Assembly (NCBI GenBank): GCA_036741875.1
Contig: DAINRM010000006.1
Span: forward strand, 1-32,104
DNA: 32,104 bases
Reading direction: 5' to 3'
DNA from: HRBIN35 sp036741875
Lineage (GTDB): Bacteria; Patescibacteriota; Minisyncoccia; UBA6257; HR35
The first letter of the stretch is position 1; each line of letters starts with the position of its first letter. The notes beneath the pieces are model-generated. The model had not been told where the DNA came from, made no database searches, and worked only from the letters and a program-made list of their open reading frames with translations. The position numbers were made by a program, and so were the translations under genes. Shown one piece after another: positions 23,126 through 30,468 of this stretch.

Positions 23126-24169
23126 TTAAGATATTATTCTTCTAAAAACAACTCCTAAAGCTTGCGTAAATAAAGTTGATTTTTCTTTAAGAAGTTTAAA
23201 TTTATCTCCAGAAACAAATTCAGTAATATCTAAAATTTCAAAGGGATATTTGCTAAATCTTTGAGAAAATTTTTCTTTAAAACCATTCAAAGCCGAAAGA
23301 CCACCGGTAAGATAAAGTTTTTCTGGTTTAAGTAAAAGTTTATCTTCTGTTTTTTGAATTTCGATTTCAATTGTTTTTACTAAATTATCTATAAAACTAT
23401 CAGAGGTGTTTTTAAGTTCTCTTTCTTCTGGATTAAAGTTAAAACCTTTTTTTTGGACAAAATCAACAGTTTTTTCTTCGGTAAACTTAGTTATATTCAT
23501 CACCATATCTAAATAATCGTAACCTCTAACATTTAGTTTGGTTGCATAAATAGTTTTATCTTCTTTAATGACAAATAAATTGGAGTAGGAATGTCCTAAA
23601 TCAACAGCAAAAAATGTGTTTCTATTTAAAACAAAAAATGGTTCTAAATTAAAAATTTCCGCTCCATAACCTTTAACATCTAATTTAGAAAGTTTAGCAA
23701 TATTTTCTATTTTTTGAAAATAAGTTTTAGGAACAGCTGTTAAGAAAACAAGCCAATTTTTCTGTCCTTCTTTTTCAAAATCAAAATACCTATACTCTAT
23801 CTCTACTTCTTCTAAACTTAATGGGATTTGTTTTTGAGTTTCAAATTTAATAACTTGAGGTAAACTTCTTTCTGGTATATTAGGTATAAAAAAACTTGAA
23901 GAAAGAAGATAGGGTGTTGGTATGCTAAAAATGGCTTCTTTTGATTTTATATTAAAAGAATTAAGAAATTCTTTTAAAACAGAAGCTAAGGACTCTTCTA
24001 AAATCTTAGAAACAGAATAAATTTGCTTAAAATTAATAATAGGTATAATACCAAAATTAACTACTTCTAAATTTTTTCCTTTATCTATAACCTCAACAAT
24101 TTTAATGCTAAAAGAACCCAAATCTATACCTAAATATCTTTTTTCTCCTAAGATAATGTTTAAAACCAT
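23126..24169 (-). CDS. pilM: Type IV pilus assembly ATPase-fold protein PilM
   Basis: A cytosolic actin-fold protein of about 347 residues from the ATG at 24169 that anchors PilN at the membrane. The phosphate-1 motif is YLGIDLGSFSIKIVEV, phosphate-2 is FAVDLGHSYSNLFV, and the adenosine motif is YLTGGLSAL. A TTG at 24187 would add six residues (MYNLVR). The ATG is preferred because a TATAAT box ends exactly nine bases before it, the spacing seen at other starts here, and because the protein then begins MVLNIILGEKRYLGIDLG. It is the first gene of the pil operon. Its first 14 bases overlap the divergent comF start. Confidence 0.93.
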   Translation of the reverse strand: MVLNIILGEKRYLGIDLGSFSIKIVEVIDKGKNLEVVNFGIIPIINFKQIYSVSKILEESLASVLKEFLNSFNIKSKEAIFSIPTPYLLSSSFFIPNIPERSLPQVIKFETQKQIPLSLEEVEIEYRYFDFEKEGQKNWLVFLTAVPKTYFQKIENIAKLSKLDVKGYGAEIFNLEPFFVLNRNTFFAVDLGHSYSNLFVIKEDKTIYATKLNVRGYDYLDMVMNITKFTEEKTVDFVQKKGFNFNPEERELKNTSDSFIDNLVKTIEIEIQKTEDKLLLKPEKLYLTGGLSALNGFKEKFSQRFSKYPFEILDITEFVSGDKFKLLKEKSTLFTQALGVVFRRIIS

Positions 24170-24842
24170 TCTTACTAAATTATACAATCTATTTTTAGAT
24201 ATTTATAGTCCTAAGTTTTGCCTTTTTTGTTTAAGGTGGCAAGAAAGTTATTTTTGTGAAGATTGTTTAAAAAAAATTGGTTTTAAAACAAGCATAAGTT
24301 GTTTTAGGTGTGATAAAAGAATTAGTTTTGAAGATAAATGTCAAAATAACCATTCAAGTCTTATAAGGGAGCTTATAAGTTTTGGTCTTTATGAAGAAAG
24401 TAAATTAAAAGAAAAAATAATCTTGGCAAAAAATGAAGGGTATAGAGAAGTTTTTTTCGATTTAGGTATAAAAGTAGGAGAAAGAATTAAAAATTTAAAT
24501 TTAAATGACTATGTACTAACTTATGTGCCTCTTCATAGAAAAAAATATTTCCAAAGGGGGTTCAACCAAGCAGAAGTTTTAGCCTTAGGAATTAAAAAGG
24601 TTTTAGGTTTAGAAATTTTTTCTTATATAGAAAAGATTAAAGAAACAAAAGATCAATCTGAACTCAGTTTAGAAGAAAGAAAAAATAATTTAAAAGACGC
24701 TTTTAGGGTTACTAAAAAACCGCCAGAAAAATTAATTTTAGTTGATGATATCAAGACCTCGGGAATAACTTTAACTGAAGTAGCAAAAGAGCTTAAAAGA
24801 AGTGGAGCGAAGGAAATTATAGCTCTGACAATACTAAGATGA
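24156..24842 (+). CDS. comF: ComF-family phosphoribosyltransferase-like protein
   Basis: A 228-residue protein from the ATG at 24156. The N-terminal zinc-like domain has Cys22/Cys25 (FCLFC) and Cys34/Cys37 (FCEDC), with further cysteines near 49-62. The PRPP-binding motif is LILVDDIKTSGITLTEVA, near the C-terminus. ComF proteins are needed for natural transformation in several bacteria, probably in handling single-stranded DNA inside the cell. Its position back to back with the pil operon, which has a retraction motor, suggests DNA uptake. An in-frame ATG at 24105 would add 17 residues antisense to the conserved pilM start and is less likely. rsmE overlaps its stop by 4 bases (ATGA). Confidence 0.9.
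   Translation: MFKTILTKLYNLFLDIYSPKFCLFCLRWQESYFCEDCLKKIGFKTSISCFRCDKRISFEDKCQNNHSSLIRELISFGLYEESKLKEKIILAKNEGYREVFFDLGIKVGERIKNLNLNDYVLTYVPLHRKKYFQRGFNQAEVLALGIKKVLGLEIFSYIEKIKETKDQSELSLEERKNNLKDAFRVTKKPPEKLILVDDIKTSGITLTEVAKELKRSGAKEIIALTILR
24179..24184 (-). promoter_or_regulatory. -10 promoter of the pil operon, inside comF
   Basis: A perfect TATAAT on the minus strand is followed by nine bases (TTAGTAAGA) and the pilM ATG at 24169. The seventh base is A, predicting a 3-nt leader. The box lies within codons 8-10 of comF on the other strand, so the two divergent genes share coding and promoter DNA. No convincing -35 box is visible. Confidence 0.58.
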
Positions 24843-25519
24843 AAAGAAAAATTTTTATTTGGTACCAAGAATTAAAAGAGTTTTTAAAAATCGAAGACGA
24901 AGAAATTATAAATCGATTAAAAAATGTTCTTCGCTTAAAACCTGGAGAAAAAATATTTTTTCTTAACAATTTTTCGCAAGAAGGAGAATATGAGCTTTTA
25001 GATAATAAAAAATTTATTTTTAAAAGAATAAGTTTAAAAGAAAGAGATTTGGTTCCTAAAAGAAAAGTCAATCTTTATCTTTCTCTTATTAGAAAAGAAA
25101 ACTTTGAACTTATCTTAGAAAAAGGAACAGAGCTTGGTATTTATCTTTTTCAGCCGGTTATTTCTCAAAGAAGCAGTTTAAAAATAAAAGAAATTCCTCA
25201 AAGATGGTTTAAAATTATAGGCTCGGCTTTAGAAGTAACTAGTTGGAAACATACACCAGAAATAAAAAAAGTAAAAACCTTAGGTGAAGTTTTAAAAGAA
25301 GCTAAAGAAAATTTTTATTTAGCTCATAAAAGCGGAGAAAGAATAAATTTAAGCGAATTACCGGAGAAAATAAATTTACTTATTGGTCCTGAAGGAGGAT
25401 TTAGTGAAGAAGAAGAAAAAATGATAAGAGAAAGAGCTAAATTAATTTCTTTAGGTAACTTTGATTTAAGAACAGAAACTGCTTGTTTAGTTTTTCTTTC
25501 TTTGTTAAATTTTTCATAA
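24839..25519 (+). CDS. rsmE: 16S rRNA m3U1498 methyltransferase RsmE
   Basis: A 226-residue SPOUT-class methyltransferase that modifies U1498 in the 30S decoding centre. The N-terminal PUA-like part has the usual NVLRLKPGEKIFFLNN. The knot region has LLIGPEGGFSEEE (366-378 in codon terms is not implied; it lies about residues 180-192) and ends with SLGNFDLRTETACLVFLSL, whose LRTETA is the family hallmark. ELILEKGTELGI and SALEVTSWKHTPEI are typical middle motifs. Length is slightly below the common 240-250. It is coupled to comF and followed by tpiA after 11 bases. Confidence 0.95.
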   Translation: MKRKIFIWYQELKEFLKIEDEEIINRLKNVLRLKPGEKIFFLNNFSQEGEYELLDNKKFIFKRISLKERDLVPKRKVNLYLSLIRKENFELILEKGTELGIYLFQPVISQRSSLKIKEIPQRWFKIIGSALEVTSWKHTPEIKKVKTLGEVLKEAKENFYLAHKSGERINLSELPEKINLLIGPEGGFSEEEEKMIRERAKLISLGNFDLRTETACLVFLSLLNFS

Positions 25520-25530
25520 AATTAAAGACA

Positions 25531-26232
25531 ATGATTTACATCTTAAATTTCAAAACATATTTTAAAAAGCTAAAAGATTATCTTTCTTTAATTAAAAAAT
25601 TAAAAAAAATAAAGAATAAGAACAAAATTTGGCTTGCTTTAAATCCATATTTTTATTTAATTTTAAGAAAAAAAATTAAAGGCTTTAAGATAGGACTTCA
25701 AAATTTATGTTTTATTTCTGAAAAACCACAAACAGGGGAGACTATTTATGAATTTGAACTTATAAATAAAGCTCATTTTGTTTTGTTGGGACATTCAGAA
25801 AGATATAGAGTTGGAGAAAATTTAGAAGTGATAAAAAGAAAAATAGAGACACTTCAGGATAAAAAAATAAATTTAGTAATATTTTTTAGTGAAAACTCTT
25901 ATGAACCCAAAGAAAATTTTGAAGAAGCAAAAGAAGAAACAGAAAAAAATTTAAAATTTCTTCTTCAGAAAGTTAAAAAAGAAAATTTCAAAAAGATATA
26001 TCTTTGTTATGAACCTTGGTGGGCAATAAGCAGTGAATTAGGCAAGTTACCTTCAAAAGAATTTTTAAATAATTTTCTTACCTGGTATAAAGAAAATTAC
26101 CCTTTTCCTATTTTTTACGGGGGTTCTTATAACTCTAAAATTAAGGAAATCTATAAAAATCTTAATTTTGATGGTTTTGTTTTAGGAAGGGCAAGTACTA
26201 ATTTTAAAGAACTCAAAAATTTACTCGGCTAA
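25531..26232 (+). CDS. tpiA: Triosephosphate isomerase (short, divergent)
   Basis: A 233-residue TIM-barrel enzyme that interconverts dihydroxyacetone phosphate and glyceraldehyde-3-phosphate. Catalytic residues are present: Asn6 and Lys8 in LNFKTY, His88 in LLGHSER and Glu161 in CYEPWWAI. The phosphate-binding YGGS is at 197-200 and GFVLGRAS near 215-222. Loop 6 reads EPWWAISSELG instead of EPVWAIGTG, so the lid differs. The ATG at 25531 is chosen because it starts the first barrel strand; an earlier start at 25483 would lie inside rsmE and add a run of Phe and Lys with no TIM match. Its 3' end overlaps ligA by 12 bases. Confidence 0.92.
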   Translation: MIYILNFKTYFKKLKDYLSLIKKLKKIKNKNKIWLALNPYFYLILRKKIKGFKIGLQNLCFISEKPQTGETIYEFELINKAHFVLLGHSERYRVGENLEVIKRKIETLQDKKINLVIFFSENSYEPKENFEEAKEETEKNLKFLLQKVKKENFKKIYLCYEPWWAISSELGKLPSKEFLNNFLTWYKENYPFPIFYGGSYNSKIKEIYKNLNFDGFVLGRASTNFKELKNLLG

Positions 26233-28323
26233 ATAAGGTTTTAAAAGTTCATAAAATTCTTCTTCGTTTATTATTTTTATATTTTTATATTTTTTTGCTT
26301 TTTCAAGTTTAGAACCAGGATTTTGGCCGACAACTAGATAAGTTACTCTTGAAGAAATACTATCTGTAGTTTCTCCTCCTAAAGTTTCAACCTTTCTCTT
26401 AGCCTCTTCTCTGCTCCAACGAGAAAGTTCTCCTGTAAAAGCAAAAACTTGACCCTTAAATGGTTGTGGACCGGTTTTTTCTTCTTCCTCAATAATTTCT
26501 ATTCCTAATTCGGTTAATTTTCTTAAAAATTCTTGATGATTAGGATCTTTAAACCAAAGATCAATTGCTTTAGCTACTTTTTCACCAAAACCAGGAATAA
26601 TTTGATAATGGAAATATTTTAAATTTTGTGAAACTAAAATAAGATCCTCGGGTTTTTTAATCTCTCTTTTTTTTCTAAAAAATTCTGATAAAAGTTTAGC
26701 GTTTTCTTCTCCTATGTGAGGAATGCTTAAAGAATAAATAAATCTTGGTAAGGTAATTTTTTTTCTTGATTCAATGTTCTTTAAAAGATTTTTTTCAGAA
26801 AGAACATCAAAACCAGGAAGTTTTCTTAAATCACCTATTTTAAGTTTAAAAAGATCAGCTGGATCATTAACTAAACCAACATCTAAAAGTTTTTCAACTA
26901 TTTTTTCTCCTAAACCTAAAATATCAAAACCTGCCTTACTAGCAAAATGAATAATTCTTTCTTTTTGAGTAGCATAGCACTTCTTATTAGGACATTTCCA
27001 ATAAGCACCCTCTTTAATTAAATGAGAATTGCATCTTGGACAAGTTTTTGGAAAAATGATTTCTTTTTCTTTGCCAGTTCTAAGTTCTTTAATCACTCTT
27101 TCAATTTGAGGAATAACATCTCCAGCTCTGACAACAACTACGGTATCACCAATTTTAACGTCAAGTCTTTTAATTTCATCTTCATTATGAAGTGAAGCCC
27201 GAGAAATAGTCACACCGCCAACCTCAACTGATTTTAAAATGGCTACCGGAGTAATAATTCCTGTCCTACCAACTTGAAAAATCACATCTTCTAAAATAGT
27301 TGTCCCCTCTTTAGGGGAAAATTTAAAAGCAATAGCTCCTCGGGGTGCTTTACCAACAACACCTAATTCTTGAAAAATTTTATTACTATTTATTTGAACA
27401 ACAATACCGTCAATTTCAAAACTTAATTTATCTCTATTTTTTTCCCAATAATTTCTAAATTCTAAAACTTCTTCTAAAGAAGAGCAAAGTTTAGTATTTG
27501 GGTTTGTTTTAAGGCCTAAGCATCTTAAAATTTTATGTTCTTCTTCGTGAGTTTCCTGACCTAAATTGGTAACTAAATCATAAGCAAAAGAATCAAGTTT
27601 TCTTTTAGCAGTTATTTTAGGATCAAGCTGTCTTAAAGAACCTGAGGCAGCGTTTCGGGGGTTGGCAAAAAGTGGTTCTCCAGCCTTTTCTCTTTCCTTA
27701 TTTAATTCTTCGAAGTCTTTTTTATGCATAAAAACTTCACCTCTTATTTCTATTTCTTCTGGATAGCCCTTTTCAAAATATTTAATAACTTTTTCTAAAC
27801 CTTCTTTTCTTAAATTTTCTTTTATTTCTTCTAAAGGAAGCAAAGAAAGAGGTATAGCTTCAATAGTTTTTATATTTTGAGTAACATCTTCACCTAAATA
27901 GCCATCTCCTCTTGTAGCTCCGAGTTCTAAAATACCATTTCTATAAACAAGTTTAATAGCTAAACCATCAATTTTAAGTTCGCAAAAATAATCTAATTTG
28001 ACATTTGGAGAAAGAAGTTTTAAATTTCTTTCGTTCCAATTTTTTAAATCTTCAAAAGAGAAAGCATCATTAAAAGAAAGCATAGGAACTTTATGTCTTA
28101 CTTTTTTAAATTCTTTAAGAGGTTCTCCTCCTATTCTTTGAGTAGGAGAATCTGGAGTAATGAATTCTGGAAATTTTTGCTCTAATTCAAAAAGCTCTTT
28201 TTTTAAAGCATCTAAAACTTCAGGAGGATAAAGATCTTGATTTAAAACATGATAAGCATATCTTGCTTTATTAATTATTTCTTTTAATTTTTCAATTCTT
28301 TCTTTAGCTTCTTCTCTGGTCAT
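26221..28323 (-). CDS. ligA: NAD-dependent DNA ligase LigA
   Basis: A 700-residue ligase from the ATG at 28323, sealing nicks in replication and repair. Domain Ia has ARYAYHVLNQ. The adenylated lysine is Lys117 in CELKIDGLA (KxDG), and ATRGDGYLGEDVT follows. An OB fold is next, then a four-cysteine zinc finger (CPRCNS and CPNKKC), helix-hairpin-helix repeats and a C-terminal BRCT domain (GQVFAFTGELSRWSREEAK to EEFYELL). The earlier in-frame TTG at 28353 would overlap the PilX-like gene and adds ten residues of no family match. It is the last gene of the pilin cluster's transcription direction, 13 bases downstream. The 3' end overlaps tpiA. Confidence 0.97.
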   Translation of the reverse strand: MTREEAKERIEKLKEIINKARYAYHVLNQDLYPPEVLDALKKELFELEQKFPEFITPDSPTQRIGGEPLKEFKKVRHKVPMLSFNDAFSFEDLKNWNERNLKLLSPNVKLDYFCELKIDGLAIKLVYRNGILELGATRGDGYLGEDVTQNIKTIEAIPLSLLPLEEIKENLRKEGLEKVIKYFEKGYPEEIEIRGEVFMHKKDFEELNKEREKAGEPLFANPRNAASGSLRQLDPKITAKRKLDSFAYDLVTNLGQETHEEEHKILRCLGLKTNPNTKLCSSLEEVLEFRNYWEKNRDKLSFEIDGIVVQINSNKIFQELGVVGKAPRGAIAFKFSPKEGTTILEDVIFQVGRTGIITPVAILKSVEVGGVTISRASLHNEDEIKRLDVKIGDTVVVVRAGDVIPQIERVIKELRTGKEKEIIFPKTCPRCNSHLIKEGAYWKCPNKKCYATQKERIIHFASKAGFDILGLGEKIVEKLLDVGLVNDPADLFKLKIGDLRKLPGFDVLSEKNLLKNIESRKKITLPRFIYSLSIPHIGEENAKLLSEFFRKKREIKKPEDLILVSQNLKYFHYQIIPGFGEKVAKAIDLWFKDPNHQEFLRKLTELGIEIIEEEEKTGPQPFKGQVFAFTGELSRWSREEAKRKVETLGGETTDSISSRVTYLVVGQNPGSKLEKAKKYKNIKIINEEEFYELLKPYLAE

Positions 28324-28336
28324 TTTAATTAAAATT

Positions 28337-28819
28337 CTATGGCAGGAAGTCAAAATCTAAAACTCTTTTTAATCCTTTATAGTTTCCTTCAGAAATAAGT
28401 TTAGAATAAAAGCTATATTCACCTATTCTTGCTCCAGGGCGAAAAACATCTGAATAATAAATTTCGGTACTTGTAGGTTTGTTATTAGGTGCAATTTCAA
28501 TTTTCCTACAACTAGAATAAATCCATCCTGTATCTGGATCAATTCCAATCTTTTTCCCAAACTCTTGGCATTTAGATAAATTTTCGTTGTTTTCAATATA
28601 ATTAAAATTTTCAACACTAAAGTTTCTTGTCACATATAAATTTCCTATTTCTAAATTAGATTCTGCTTCTGAAAGGGCTGTAAAAGAATAAATAATTTTT
28701 CTTACTCTAACTAGCTGATAATTTACAGGAATTAGAAGAACTAAAACAGTAGATAAAGAAACAAACATTACAAAAAGGGTTAAAATAAGAATTTGTGATT
28801 TTTTTTTCATCTTTGGCAT
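28337..28819 (-). CDS. PilX-like minor pilus assembly protein
   Basis: A 160-residue protein with a hydrophobic N-terminal helix (QILILTLFVMFVSLSTVLVL) followed by a conserved-looking turn, FTALSEAESNLE, which corresponds to the A-x-AESG-I of PilX/PilW-adjacent minor pilins. There is no classical GFTLLE cleavage site; KKSQILIL takes its place, as in PilX N-terminal domains. The rest is a short extracytoplasmic domain with two cysteines, Cys83 and Cys109 or thereabouts, which might pair. Either ATG (28819 or 28810) is possible; the second overlaps the upstream stop as ATGA, the local coupling pattern. Likely a minor pilin-like tip subunit; function inferred. Confidence 0.65.
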   Translation of the reverse strand: MPKMKKKSQILILTLFVMFVSLSTVLVLLIPVNYQLVRVRKIIYSFTALSEAESNLEIGNLYVTRNFSVENFNYIENNENLSKCQEFGKKIGIDPDTGWIYSSCRKIEIAPNNKPTSTEIYYSDVFRPGARIGEYSFYSKLISEGNYKGLKRVLDFDFLP

Positions 28820-29367
28820 AAATTACTTGTATAAGTACTGTTCAAAGGGGCGATAGCTTGTTCAAAGATTAAACTTGTAGTAACACCTCTTTTAGATCTT
28901 ATTTCCAAGTCATAAAAAATTATAATTACCTTAGGAGCATATTGAAAATAAGCATAAGTTTCATTTACCCCAGGTGTGTCGGTAGCGAAAATAACTCTGT
29001 TTACTTTTACAAGATCAGGGTCAAAAACTGGTTCGGGGATTAAATTTTCTTCTTGATAATTTAAAACTCTACTTGAAAAGTTAAAGCTTATAGTGGTTGT
29101 TGTACAATCTTTTTTTTGAAACCTTAAACCTTGCCCATTATTTAAAACCTCAAAACTCCAACCATATTTTAAAATTCTCCAAAGTTTTTCTGTTCCTAAT
29201 CTTACGTTTTCTAAAGATTGGTAATAGTCATTGATTATTATCGAGGTATTGATAACATTTAAATAAATTTGAGAAACAATTAAAATAGCAAAGGAAAGTA
29301 AAAGTAAAACTATAGCAACCTCTAAAAGAGTATAAGAATTTTTATTATTTAAAAAGCTGGATGCCAT
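28807..29367 (-). CDS. Type IV prepilin-like protein with Ser at -1
   Basis: A 186-residue protein with an 11-residue leader (MASSFLNNKNS) and the prepilin motif YTLLEVAIVLLLLSFAILIV. Cleavage would fall between Ser11 and Tyr12, with Glu at mature +5. The residue before the cut is Ser rather than Gly, which prepilin peptidases sometimes tolerate. The rest resembles a PilW/GspJ-like minor pilin: a helix, then beta-rich domain, with cysteines near the middle and at the C-terminus (NLCQR). It overlaps the neighbours by 19 and 13 bases. Exact class uncertain. Confidence 0.72.
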   Translation of the reverse strand: MASSFLNNKNSYTLLEVAIVLLLLSFAILIVSQIYLNVINTSIIINDYYQSLENVRLGTEKLWRILKYGWSFEVLNNGQGLRFQKKDCTTTTISFNFSSRVLNYQEENLIPEPVFDPDLVKVNRVIFATDTPGVNETYAYFQYAPKVIIIFYDLEIRSKRGVTTSLIFEQAIAPLNSTYTSNLCQR

Positions 29368-29828
29368 CTTGTTATGTAAATATTTTTTATTTCTGAAGAA
29401 ATTCTTCTAAATCTGTCATAAGCACTGATAGAAAAAATGTAATAGTCATTAGAAGAAGTTGAACTTATTGTATATGTAGCATAGTTTAATTTTTGCCCAT
29501 TAATTAATTTGAATTCACAGAATGAAGCAGAATTAACCTCTATTTTCCTTGTTGAAGTATTAAAGTTAATACAAAAATTATTTGGGAAATTTGGCCAAAT
29601 TGCTGGCTCAATAGTTTCTACCCCAAAAGGTCTTTCTAAAGCTTTATTTCTATAGGCAATAAGAAGCTGGTATTTAGATTGAAGGAGGCTATTTAAAACA
29701 AAAAATTCCTTAACAAAAATGAGAGATTTCAAGTAATCTGAGGTGATTCTTAAAAAAACAATTAAGGCAACAGAAATAATTAAAAAAACTATCATTATTT
29801 CGCCAAAACTTGTTCCTTTATTTTTCAT
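29349..29828 (-). CDS. Type IV prepilin-like protein with Gly-Thr cleavage site
   Basis: A 159-residue protein with a very short leader (MKNKG) and hydrophobic helix TSFGEIMIVFLIISVALIVF. The predicted cut is Gly5/Thr6, giving Thr rather than Phe/Met at +1 but retaining Glu at mature +5. A beta-rich C-terminal domain includes two cysteines around FCINFN and FCEFKL. It could be a minor pilin of the PilV/GspI class, judged from size and order. The ATG overlaps the previous stop by 4 bases. Confidence 0.68.
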   Translation of the reverse strand: MKNKGTSFGEIMIVFLIISVALIVFLRITSDYLKSLIFVKEFFVLNSLLQSKYQLLIAYRNKALERPFGVETIEPAIWPNFPNNFCINFNTSTRKIEVNSASFCEFKLINGQKLNYATYTISSTSSNDYYIFSISAYDRFRRISSEIKNIYITRWHPAF

Positions 29829-30463
29829 CTTTCAATACTTACTTGTCCTAATTTATTAATTTTAATTTTATATCTTTCAGAACCCTTTTTAAAACAAAGG
29901 TAAATATAAGAAGTATTTATTTTATCCCACCCGCTTTCGTTTCCTTGATAGATAAAGAAAATATCTGAATAGGAGTAAATATATAAGAAAACAATTGGTG
30001 GACTATAAGAGGGTATGCATTCTGAAGAAGTAGAAAAAATAATTTCTGATCCATATTCTAAGTTTTCATTCAGTGAAAATTCTTTTAAGGGGGTTGAGGT
30101 TAAAATCGTTTGATCTTTCAAGATATATTTTTTATTCACTAAATTTGTATTAATGAAATCGTTTATCGTTGTTGATGCAGAAATGTCTTCACAAAGTTTT
30201 GTAGAAGTTGAAAAAGCTAAAACTTCGTATCTTGTTGATGATGGAAAATAAATGCCGTAACCGCAAAAATAGTTACCAGGGGGTTTTTCGATTATTTTTT
30301 GACCCATATCTGAAATAATATTCAAAGCATTAGTAAAATTTTTAGCCTTATCTCTTAAATAGAAAAATGTTTTATTAAAACTAAAAAAACTTAAAAAACT
30401 TACAGTAACAATACCTAAAATTAAAAGAACAATAGATACTTCAAGTAAAGTAAATCCTTTCAT
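29825..30463 (-). CDS. Type IV prepilin-like protein (canonical site)
   Basis: A 212-residue protein with a three-residue leader and perfect class III-like prepilin signal MKGFTLLEVSIVLLILGIV: cut after Gly3, Phe at +1, Glu at +5. The extracytoplasmic region is Ser/Thr- and Tyr-rich with about four cysteines. It is the first of the three prepilin genes transcribed after the large surface protein, 5 bases downstream of that gene's stop. It should be processed by PilD and enter the pilus or an initiating tip complex. I cannot say if it is a GspH- or PilE-like member. Confidence 0.82.
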   Translation of the reverse strand: MKGFTLLEVSIVLLILGIVTVSFLSFFSFNKTFFYLRDKAKNFTNALNIISDMGQKIIEKPPGNYFCGYGIYFPSSTRYEVLAFSTSTKLCEDISASTTINDFINTNLVNKKYILKDQTILTSTPLKEFSLNENLEYGSEIIFSTSSECIPSYSPPIVFLYIYSYSDIFFIYQGNESGWDKINTSYIYLCFKKGSERYKIKINKLGQVSIER

Positions 30464-30468
30464 TTATT

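Noticed and set aside
24169..24187. TTG start of pilM at 24187
   Set aside because: The TATAAT box at 24179-24184 would fall inside the coding region, while the ATG at 24169 is nine bases after it and fits the family.
25483..25530. Earlier start for tpiA inside rsmE
   Set aside because: The added residues (Phe- and Lys-rich) have no match to the triosephosphate isomerase start, and it overlaps the conserved rsmE end.
28323..28353. TTG start of ligA at 28353
   Set aside because: It overlaps the PilX-like gene and adds ten residues not seen in LigA; the ATG at 28323 gives the normal N-terminus.
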